Shown one piece after another: positions 27,963-34,953 of a stretch of DNA of 64,000 bases (position 1 is the first letter of the stretch; each line of letters starts with the position of its first letter). Made by a program: the position numbers and the translations under genes. Location: assembly GCF_030064675.1 (NCBI RefSeq), contig NZ_CP116413.1, positions 5,860,001-5,924,000 of the forward strand. Direction: 5' to 3'. The DNA comes from Crossiella sp. CA-258035 (lineage in GTDB: Bacteria; Actinomycetota; Actinomycetes; Mycobacteriales; Pseudonocardiaceae). Below the pieces are notes generated by a model, which saw only the letters and a program-made list of their open reading frames with translations, did no database searches and was not told where the DNA came from.

Positions 27963-28378
27963 AACTCGTTGCCTTCCACATCGGCCATGGTCACGAAGTA
28001 CTGCCCGCGCTCGCGTCCGGTGCGCGCCACCGTCCCGCCACGCGCGCACAACCGCGCCACCAGCGCGTCCACCTTGGCGATCTTCTCAGCCAGCTCGTCG
28101 CCGGGCGCGGTGGCCTGGATGTCCAGGTGCAGCCGGTTCTTGCCCTGTTTCTCCTCCGGCACGCCGAGGAAGCAGATCCGGCCGTCGCCGCCCGGCTCGA
28201 CCACCGAGGCGAACTCGGCCACCTCCTCGGCCGGGAAACCCTTGGCCCGCTGGAACTCCAGCCAGCTGGGCTGCCCGTCCGGCGGGTCCTGGACGCGGTA
28301 GTCCAAGGCGCAGGCCCAGAACTCGGCCATCAGGTCCGGGTTCCGGCAGTCGACGACCACCTGGAAGGCGCGTGGCAT
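27950..28378 (-). CDS. VOC superfamily (glyoxalase-like) protein
   Basis: This 142-residue protein has two beta-alpha-beta-beta-beta modules starting AFQVVVDCRNPDLMAEFWACAL and NRLHLDIQA. It ends DVEGNEFCVH, with the conserved DPEGNEFC-type metal-binding glutamate. The Glyoxalase_6-type fold does not indicate a substrate. It lies 18 bp after gntR in the same operon. Confidence 0.85.
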   Translation of the reverse strand: MPRAFQVVVDCRNPDLMAEFWACALDYRVQDPPDGQPSWLEFQRAKGFPAEEVAEFASVVEPGGDGRICFLGVPEEKQGKNRLHLDIQATAPGDELAEKIAKVDALVARLCARGGTVARTGRERGQYFVTMADVEGNEFCVH

Positions 28379-28396
28379 ACCGCCAGCATTCCACGA

Positions 28397-29110
28397 TCAG
28401 CCCGAGCGCAGCTGGGCCACCCTCGTGTCCAGGTTGCGGAAGTGCTCGGTCATCGCGGCCGCCGCGCGGTCGGCATCCCGCTTGCGCAGCGCGGTCACGA
28501 TGGCCCGGTGCCTGCGCACGGTCTGCATCGGGTTGGGGTCGGTGACGCCCAGGCGGTGGTTGACCCGGTGGAAGACGTCCCAGAACGCGCGCAGCAGCTG
28601 GGTCAGCAGCGCGTTGTCCAGGCAGCGGTAGAGCACCTCGTGGAACTCGCGGTCCTGCTCGGCGAAGGTCTCCCCGCTCTTGGCCCGCTCGCTCATCCGC
28701 TTGGTGACCTCGTCCAGCCCGGCCAGGTCGGCGGCCGGGATGATCTCGGCCACCCGGCGGATCAGCACCCCCTCCAGCGCCTCGCGCACCTCGACGATCT
28801 CCTCCATCGAGCGCAGGTCGCGGCCGATGTCGTGCAGCACCCGGAAGGTCAGCCCGTCGGCCAGCGGATCGAGGGACAGCCGGCCGACGTAGGTGCCGAA
28901 GCCGTGCCGGATCTCCACGATGTCCAGTGCCTGCAAGGCTTTCAGCGCCTCGCGCACGGAGTTGCGGCTCACCCCGAAGGTCTCGACCAGCTCGGTCTCG
29001 GTGGGCAGCGGGTCACCCGACTTCAGGCCGCGGCTGAGGATCAGCCCGGTGATCTCGTCCCGGATCGCCCGGTTCATCCGGGTGGCCAGCCTGGGCTCCT
29101 GCTGCGTCAC
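28397..29110 (-). CDS. GntR regulator, FadR subfamily; likely sialic-acid/sugar-responsive repressor
   Basis: This 237-residue regulator has a winged helix (about 10-75: PLPTETELVETFGVSRNSVREALKAL). The all-helical FCD effector domain follows. The start is GTG 29110, preceded by AGGAGG at 7 nt; an upstream ATG lies on the wrong side of that site. It is co-transcribed with the nanA-like gene. Corynebacterial NanR, which controls sialic acid genes, is also a FadR-type GntR. The shared element at 30107-30123 and 43334-43350 is its probable operator. Confidence 0.9.
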   Translation of the reverse strand: MTQQEPRLATRMNRAIRDEITGLILSRGLKSGDPLPTETELVETFGVSRNSVREALKALQALDIVEIRHGFGTYVGRLSLDPLADGLTFRVLHDIGRDLRSMEEIVEVREALEGVLIRRVAEIIPAADLAGLDEVTKRMSERAKSGETFAEQDREFHEVLYRCLDNALLTQLLRAFWDVFHRVNHRLGVTDPNPMQTVRRHRAIVTALRKRDADRAAAAMTEHFRNLDTRVAQLRSG

Positions 29111-29137
29111 GATTGGACCTCCTGCATCCAGCAAACC

Positions 29138-30052
29138 TTAGAGCAGACCGGCCTGCGCCAGGTGGGCGCGCACCGCGGCGCGCTCGGTGTCGTTCAGCGG
29201 GATCATCGGTTCGCTGGTGACCGGGTTGGCGATCACGCCGAGCGCGGCCAGGCCCTCCTTGAACGCGCCGATCGCCGAGGAGTAGCGGCCCATCCGGCCG
29301 TCGCCGACGTGGATCAGCTGGAAGAGCTTGCGCAGCCGCAGTTGTTCGGCGCGGGCGGCGTCCCAGTCGCCCCGGGCGGCCGCCTGGTAGAGGCGGACGT
29401 AGCCGTGCGGGTCCAGGTTGCCGATGCCCGGCACCAGGCCGTGCGCGCCCAGGAACAGTCCGAGGTCGGCCAGGGTCTCCGAGCCGGAGTAGCAGTGGAA
29501 GACCGAGCGGTCGGTGCGTTCCAGCACCGCGCGCAGGCCGTCCAGGTCGCCGCTGGAGTCCTTGAGCCCGGCCAACGTGCCGTCCTCGGCCAGCTCCTCC
29601 ACCACCTCCACCGGCAGCTTGCTGCCCACCGAGGCCGGGATGTCGTAGGCCAGCAGCGGCAGGTCGACCGCGGCCCGGATGGCCCGGAAGTGGCCGGGGA
29701 ACTCGCTGGGGTGGGTGGGCGCGTAGAACGGCGCGGTGGCCACCAGCGCGTCCGCGCCGAGTGCCTTGGCCGCGCGGGCGTGCTCCAGCACCCGGGGCGT
29801 GGTGGTGTCGATGATCCCGGCCAGCACCGGCACCTGGCCCGCGGCCACTCCGGCGACCACTTCCAGCGCTCGCTGGCGGAGCTGGTCGGGCAGGTAGGCG
29901 ACCTCGCCGGTGGAGCCGGTGACGAACAGCCCGTGTACGCCGGCGTCGAGCAGGTGGGCGGTGAGGCGTTCCAGCGAGGGCACGTCCAGGTCGCGCTGGC
30001 TGGTCAGCGGGGTGCACACGGGTGGCACGACACCGCCGTGGAGCTGGGTCAC
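29138..30052 (-). CDS. DHDPS/N-acetylneuraminate lyase family aldolase
   Basis: This 304-residue class I aldolase has the GSTGE motif (VTGSTGEVAYL), YDIPASVG with the catalytic tyrosine, and GLKDSSGD with the Schiff-base lysine. The GSTGE form and the genomic setting favour N-acetylneuraminate lyase (Neu5Ac to ManNAc and pyruvate) over lysine synthesis. 2-Keto-3-deoxy sugar acid aldolase or dehydratase activity remains possible. The start is GTG 30052, with GGGAGAAG upstream. It is the first gene of the nanA-gntR-voc-MFS operon, divergent from the beta-galactosidase. Confidence 0.85.
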   Translation of the reverse strand: MTQLHGGVVPPVCTPLTSQRDLDVPSLERLTAHLLDAGVHGLFVTGSTGEVAYLPDQLRQRALEVVAGVAAGQVPVLAGIIDTTTPRVLEHARAAKALGADALVATAPFYAPTHPSEFPGHFRAIRAAVDLPLLAYDIPASVGSKLPVEVVEELAEDGTLAGLKDSSGDLDGLRAVLERTDRSVFHCYSGSETLADLGLFLGAHGLVPGIGNLDPHGYVRLYQAAARGDWDAARAEQLRLRKLFQLIHVGDGRMGRYSSAIGAFKEGLAALGVIANPVTSEPMIPLNDTERAAVRAHLAQAGLL

Positions 30053-30106
30053 GAGCTTCTCCCTTGCGGAGCGGAACCGGTGGGGCCTACGGTCGCCTGA
30101 CATCCT

Positions 30107-30123
30107 ACGTCCGATGTCCAATG
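30107..30123. promoter_or_regulatory. Candidate GntR/NanR operator, copy 1
   Basis: The plus strand reads ACGTCCGATGTCCAATG. It differs at one base from 43334-43350. An outer inverted repeat, GACATC (upstream) with GATGTC, overlaps it. It lies in the divergent gap of the nanA operon and the GH42 gene, so one site could control both. Confidence 0.65.
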
Positions 30124-30143
30124 TCCAGCCAGTGCGAGGTCCC

Positions 30144-32144
30144 GTGAGCTCAGTGGTGCGCGACCGGCTCGGCCGGTTCGCCTTCGGCGCCGACTACAAC
30201 CCGGAGCAGTGGCCGGAGGAGGTCCAGGACGAGGACGTGGCGCTGATGCGCGCGGCCGGGGTGAGCCTGGTGTCGGTGGGCATCTTCAGCTGGGCGGTGG
30301 CCGAGCCGGAGCCGGGCCGGTACCAGTTGGACTGGCTGGACCGGGTGCTGGACCGGTTGGCCGCCAACGGGATCGGCGCCTGCCTGGCCACCATGACCGC
30401 CTCCCCGCCGCCCTGGCTGGCGCACCGGCACCCGGAGACGCTGCCCCGCCGCGCGGACGGCACCCTGCTCTCCCCCGGCGCGCGGCAGCACTACTGCCCG
30501 TCCAGCCCGGTCTACCGCGCCTGCGCCGCCGAGCTGGTGGAGACCCTGGCCACCCGCTACGCCGGGCATCCCGCGCTGGCCATGTGGCACGTGAACAACG
30601 AGTACGGCTGCCACGTACCGGAGTGCTTCTGCGACGTCTCGGCCGCCGCCTTCCGCGGCTGGCTGGCCGAGCGCTACCAGGGCGTCGACGGACTGAACGA
30701 GGCGTGGTCCACCACGTTCTGGTCGCAGCGCTACCACGAGCTGGCCGAGGTGCGCCCGCCGCGCACCGCGCCGACCTTCCCGAATCCCGCGCAGGTGCTG
30801 GACTACAAGCGGTTCTCCTCACACGCGCTGCTGGAGTGCTTCCTGCTGGAGAAGGAGATCCTGCGCCGGGTCACCCCGGAGGTGCCGGTGACCACGAACT
30901 TCGTCGGGGCCTGGCACCGGATCGACGTGGCCTCCTGGGCACCGCACCTGGACGTGGTCTCCTACGACTCCTACCCAGACCCGCACGACCCGGACACCGT
31001 GGTGCAGGCCGCTTTCGCCTACGACCAGATGCGCGCGCTGCACGGGAAACCGTGGCTGCTGCTGGAACAGGCGCCCAGCGCGGTGAACTGGCGCACCCGC
31101 AACGCGCCCAAGGCGCCCGGTCAGATGCGGCTGTGGAGCTACCAGGCGGTGGCCAGGGGCGCGGACGCGGTGATGTACTTCCAGTGGCGGCAGTCCCGCG
31201 GCGGCGCGGAACGCTTCCACTCCGCGATGGTGCCGCACGCCGGTCCGAGCGCCCGCGCACACCGGGAGACCGCCGCGCTCGGCGCGGAGCTGGCCCGGCT
31301 GGAACCGTTGCTGGGCAGCGGAACCGACGCTTCGGTGGCACTGCTGGCGGACTGGTGCAGCGGCTGGGCGGTGCAGGGCAGCGCGCTGCCCTCGGCCGAT
31401 CTGTCCTTCGAGGACACCAACCTGGCCCACTACCGTCCACTGTGGACTGCCGGGATCGCGGTGGACGTGGTGTCGGCGCAGGCCGACCTGAGCCGCTACC
31501 GGCTGCTCGTGGTGCCCAGCCTCTACCTGGTGGACCAGCCGGTCGCCGCCCGGCTGGTGGAGTACGTGCGCGCGGGCGGGCACCTGGTGCTGTCCTTCTT
31601 CTCCGGCATCGCAGACAGCGCGGACCGGGTGCACCTGGGCGGCTACCCCGGCCCGTTCCGCGAGTTGCTCGGGCTCACCGTGGCGGAGTTCTGGCCGCTG
31701 CCTGCCGACGGCGTGATCGCGCTGGAGTCCGGTGGCACCGGCCGGATCTGGTCGGAGTGGATCACCCCGGCGGGCGCGGAGGTGCTGGACCGCTTCGCCA
31801 AGGGCGAGCTGACCGGACTCCCGGCGATCACCCGGCACGCCTTCGGCGCGGGGGTGGCGACCTACCTGGGCACCCGGCCGGATGAGGCAGGCATGGCCGA
31901 GGTGCTCGGCCGGGCACTGGCCGACGCGGGTGTCGAACCGGTGCTGGCCGGGCTGCCTGCGGGAGTGGAGGTGGCCGAGCGCCGTGGTGACCAGCGGTGG
32001 CTGTTCCTGTTGAACCACAACACTTCCGAGGTGACCGTGCCGGTGCCCGGGGGCGCGGTGGACGGCCTGACCGGCGAGCCGCTCGGCACGGCGGAACGGC
32101 TCGCCGGTCGCGGTGTGCTGGTGGCGCGGCTGCCCCTGGCCTGA
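30144..32144 (+). CDS. GH42 beta-galactosidase, cytoplasmic
   Basis: About 666 residues with the GH42 opening GADYNPEQWPEEVQDEDVALM. The acid/base Glu is in MWHVNNEYGC and the nucleophile Glu in WLLLEQAPSAVNW. The beta-galactosidase trimerisation domain follows (about 390-590). No signal peptide is present, so it acts on imported galactosides. The start is uncertain: GTG 30144 lies close behind GAGGT, while ATG 30114 would overlap the putative operator. In this locus it would remove galactose exposed after desialylation. Confidence 0.92.
   Translation: MSSVVRDRLGRFAFGADYNPEQWPEEVQDEDVALMRAAGVSLVSVGIFSWAVAEPEPGRYQLDWLDRVLDRLAANGIGACLATMTASPPPWLAHRHPETLPRRADGTLLSPGARQHYCPSSPVYRACAAELVETLATRYAGHPALAMWHVNNEYGCHVPECFCDVSAAAFRGWLAERYQGVDGLNEAWSTTFWSQRYHELAEVRPPRTAPTFPNPAQVLDYKRFSSHALLECFLLEKEILRRVTPEVPVTTNFVGAWHRIDVASWAPHLDVVSYDSYPDPHDPDTVVQAAFAYDQMRALHGKPWLLLEQAPSAVNWRTRNAPKAPGQMRLWSYQAVARGADAVMYFQWRQSRGGAERFHSAMVPHAGPSARAHRETAALGAELARLEPLLGSGTDASVALLADWCSGWAVQGSALPSADLSFEDTNLAHYRPLWTAGIAVDVVSAQADLSRYRLLVVPSLYLVDQPVAARLVEYVRAGGHLVLSFFSGIADSADRVHLGGYPGPFRELLGLTVAEFWPLPADGVIALESGGTGRIWSEWITPAGAEVLDRFAKGELTGLPAITRHAFGAGVATYLGTRPDEAGMAEVLGRALADAGVEPVLAGLPAGVEVAERRGDQRWLFLLNHNTSEVTVPVPGGAVDGLTGEPLGTAERLAGRGVLVARLPLA
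31435..31447. repeat. 13-bp palindrome copy 2 (inside the GH42 gene)
   Basis: GTCCACTGTGGAC. Its codon frame differs from the other four copies, so the motif is kept at the DNA level. Confidence 0.9.
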
Positions 32145-32219
32145 AGCTGCCACCGGCTGTACCAGCCCCGCCGCTCGCCCCACCCTGGACCGGTCGGGAG
32201 TTGACGGAGGGGCGATCCA

Positions 32220-32411
32220 GTGGCCGGTCGGTGGAGGTGGCTGCTCGCGGTCGCCGTTGGCGCGGCCGCGCTCGGTGGCTGCACTTCAGCTCCCACCGGC
32301 GTGACCTCAGCTGACGCGGTGCCCCACCTGGAGTCGTTCGTCGAGGGCTCCGCGCCGCATGGCGGGCCGGGCCTGGCACCTCCGCGAGGACCCCTTGCCC
32401 CACCCGGCTGA
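32220..32411 (+). CDS. Short putative lipoprotein
   Basis: A 63-codon frame starts at GTG 32220 after a strong GGAGGGG site at about 8 nt. It encodes a charged N-terminus, a hydrophobic stretch (LLAVAVGAAALGGC) and a lipobox cysteine at about residue 21, then about 40 Ser/Pro/Gly-rich residues. It could be a real small lipoprotein or the truncated remnant of a longer one. Nothing indicates a function. It ends 4 bp before the converging SARP gene. Confidence 0.5.
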   Translation: MAGRWRWLLAVAVGAAALGGCTSAPTGVTSADAVPHLESFVEGSAPHGGPGLAPPRGPLAPPG

Positions 32412-32415
32412 CCAG

Positions 32416-33156
32416 TCAGGCCACCGCCAGCACCCGCTGCCGGGCCGCCTGCAACTCCCGCCCCGGCGGAATCTGCAGCTCCTCCCACAGCAGCCCCTTG
32501 ATCTGCCGGTACGCCGCGAGCGCGTCCGCCCGCCGCCCGGCCCGCTCCAGCGTGCTCACCAGCCGCGCCCACACCTGCTCGTCGTAGGGCTGCGCGGCCA
32601 CCGACTGGCGCAGCACCACCACCGCCTCCGGGTACCGCTTCCTGGCCAGCAGCGCGGTCACCAGGCCGGAGCGGCCGCGGTCCCGCAGCTCGGTCAGCCG
32701 GGTCTGCTCGGCCAGCGCGCACATGCCCAGGGAGCTGAACGGGGTGCCCCGCCACAGCCGCAGCGCGCTGTCGAACCCGGTGGCGGCCGCGTCGTGGTCG
32801 CCGTCGGCCAGCGCCCGGTGGCCTGCCGCGAGCAGGGTCTCGAACTCGGTGACGTCCAGGGTGGCGCGGCCGGGGTTGAGCCGGTAGGCGCCGCGGGTGC
32901 TGTCGATGCTGAGCGCGCCGAGCGGGACGAGCCGCTTGCGCCACTGGCAGACGAACGCGCGCAGGTTGACCGAGGCCGAGGGTGGCGGCCGGTCACCCCA
33001 CAGCGCCTCTACCAAGCGGTCGGTGGGGCACCATTGGCCGCGCCAGAGCGCCAGCGCGGTCAGCAGGGTCTGCGGGCGGGCGGAGAGCAGCGGCAGCGGC
33101 CGGTCCGCGTGCCACAGCTCCAGGTGGCCGAACAGCCGGAGCACGGTCTTGTCCAT
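32416..33156 (-). CDS. SARP-family regulator (OmpR-type HTH plus BTAD)
   Basis: This 246-residue protein has a winged-helix DNA-binding domain (about 1-95) followed by the all-helical BTAD (about 98-240). There is no ATPase or membrane segment. The start is ATG 33156, preceded by GAAAGGG. It diverges from a second SARP gene that carries a transmembrane extension. The pair may regulate the neighbouring glycan genes, the shared 159-bp promoter region, or both. Confidence 0.9.
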   Translation of the reverse strand: MDKTVLRLFGHLELWHADRPLPLLSARPQTLLTALALWRGQWCPTDRLVEALWGDRPPPSASVNLRAFVCQWRKRLVPLGALSIDSTRGAYRLNPGRATLDVTEFETLLAAGHRALADGDHDAAATGFDSALRLWRGTPFSSLGMCALAEQTRLTELRDRGRSGLVTALLARKRYPEAVVVLRQSVAAQPYDEQVWARLVSTLERAGRRADALAAYRQIKGLLWEELQIPPGRELQAARQRVLAVA

Positions 33157-33287
33157 GTGGGCCCTTTCTCCATCGGGGGCCATCACCTTGCGCGGACGGG
33201 GTACAGCGGGCGTTCAGGGAGAGTTCTGCCGGGCACCAGAGGTGTCCGGAGCACTACTGGTAGTCACGGTGCGGGTCTGGCAAGCTC

Positions 33288-33301
33288 TGACCGCGAGGTC
33301 A
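33288..33301. promoter_or_regulatory. Palindrome in the divergent SARP promoter region
   Basis: TGACCGCGAGGTCA has 5-bp arms (TGACC/GGTCA) and lies 14 bp before GTG 33316. It could be an operator or a chance palindrome overlapping the leader. Confidence 0.35.
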
Positions 33302-33315
33302 GCGAGGGGGCGGGT

Positions 33316-34953
33316 GTGCTGTTCAGGGTGTTCGGGGTGCTGGAGGTGCACGGGCCGGACGGGGTGCTGGAGTTCGCCGCGGACAAGCCCCGCCGGATGC
33401 TCTCCGCCCTGCTGCTGCACGCCAACCGCTGGGTGCCCGACCACGAGCTGGTCGAGGCGATCTGGCCGGCCGGCGCGCCGGTGTCGGCGGCGGGCAACGT
33501 CAAGACCTACGCCAGCCAGGTGCGCAAGCTGCTCGCCCCGTTCGACACCCAGCCCGGCCGGTTGGAACGACGGCCGGGGGCCTACCGGCTCACCGTGGCC
33601 CGCGCCGAGCTGGACACCATGGTCTTCGAGGACCGGATCGGCCAGGCGGAGGCGGTGCTCGGCGCGGACCCGGCGCGGGCCGCCGAGCTGGTCACCGAGG
33701 CGCTGGCGCTGTGGCGCGGCGAGCCGTTCGACTCCCTCGCGGTGGAGGCGGCCGAGGTCGAGCAGGCCCGGCTGACCGAGCTGCGCTGGTCGGCCCGGCA
33801 CACCCTGGCCGACGCGCTGGTCGCGGCGGGCAGGCACCGGGAGGCGATCGGCCTGCTGCGCGCGATGACCACCGAGGACCCGCTCAAGGAACCGACCTGG
33901 CTGCGCCTGCTGGCCGCGCTGGACGCCGGTGGGCGACGGGCCGAGGCGCTGCTGGCCTACCAGGAGGCGCGCCGGGCCATCGTGACCGAGCTGGGTATCG
34001 AGCCGGGCGCGGCCCTGCGCGAGGCGTACCAGCGGGTGCTGGTGACCGACCCGCCCACCGCGCCGGACTGGCAGGCCGCCACTCCGCCACCCGCGCGACC
34101 CGCCGCCGCGCAAGCTCCCGCCAGCCCCGCCGACCCAGCCACCCCCACCGCCCCGCAGGCTCCCGCCGCCCCGCCACCCGAGCCACCACCCCCGCCTGCC
34201 AGGTCGCGGCTGCGGCGGTCGCGGTGGATCGTGGCCGCCTCGCTCGCGCTGACCGCGGTGCTGGCCGCGGGCGTGCTGACCGCGATCCGCTGGTGGCCGG
34301 ACAACTCTCCCCAGCCGGCCACCGCCGCGGAGCGGTTCGGCTGGGGCCAGCCGGTGCACGCCGCGGAGTTCCGCACCGGCCTCGACGACGGCTGGACCGC
34401 GGTGGGCCCGCGGCCGGGGCAGCACGGCAAGGGCAGGCAGATCCCCGAGCGGGTCAGCGTGCGCGACGACGTGCTGACCATCACCGGCGACGCCAACGGC
34501 GACACCGGCTACCTCGCCCGCGACGAGGGTTCCTTCCGCACCCGCTGGGAGGCGCGGGTGCGAGTGCCCGCGGGCTGCGCCTGCTACCGCCCGCTGCTCA
34601 CCCTGTGGCCGGTCAAGAACGACTTCCCGGCGGGCGGCGAGATCGTCTTCCTGGAGGTGTTCGACCCGGAGCGGCAGACCGCGCACTTCTTCCTGGCCGA
34701 TGAGAACACCAAGGACAACCGGTACACCGCGTCGCGCGCGGTCGACATGACGAAGTGGAACCACTTCGCGGTCGAGTGGACCGAGAACGAGCTCACCGGC
34801 TACATCAACGGCGAGAAGTGGTTCCACACCGCGCAGCGGGACAAGCTGCCGCCGAGGCCGATGCGCCCGACCATCAAGCTGGACGCGACCATGACCACCG
34901 AGTTCCGGCCGGCCACCATGGAGGTGGACTGGATCCGCGAGTACCGGAGCTAG
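33316..34953 (+). CDS. Membrane-spanning SARP with an extracytoplasmic GH16-like domain
   Basis: A 545-residue protein with four parts. Residues 1-95 form an OmpR-type winged helix and 98-245 a BTAD, as in SARPs. Residues 250-300 are a Pro/Ala-rich linker. A single membrane segment at about 302-322 (WIVAASLALTAVLAAGVLTA) precedes a C-terminal GH16-like beta-sandwich (about 335-545), which includes WNHFAVEWTENELTGYING. The GH16 catalytic motif E-x-D-x-x-E reads EIVFLE here (E442, V444, E447), so the middle Asp is lost. That suggests glycan sensing, not hydrolysis, as in ToxR/CadC-type one-component regulators. The start is GTG 33316 after GAGGGGG. It converges on the sialidase gene with overlapping stops (CTAG). 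Confidence 0.88.
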   Translation: MLFRVFGVLEVHGPDGVLEFAADKPRRMLSALLLHANRWVPDHELVEAIWPAGAPVSAAGNVKTYASQVRKLLAPFDTQPGRLERRPGAYRLTVARAELDTMVFEDRIGQAEAVLGADPARAAELVTEALALWRGEPFDSLAVEAAEVEQARLTELRWSARHTLADALVAAGRHREAIGLLRAMTTEDPLKEPTWLRLLAALDAGGRRAEALLAYQEARRAIVTELGIEPGAALREAYQRVLVTDPPTAPDWQAATPPPARPAAAQAPASPADPATPTAPQAPAAPPPEPPPPPARSRLRRSRWIVAASLALTAVLAAGVLTAIRWWPDNSPQPATAAERFGWGQPVHAAEFRTGLDDGWTAVGPRPGQHGKGRQIPERVSVRDDVLTITGDANGDTGYLARDEGSFRTRWEARVRVPAGCACYRPLLTLWPVKNDFPAGGEIVFLEVFDPERQTAHFFLADENTKDNRYTASRAVDMTKWNHFAVEWTENELTGYINGEKWFHTAQRDKLPPRPMRPTIKLDATMTTEFRPATMEVDWIREYRS

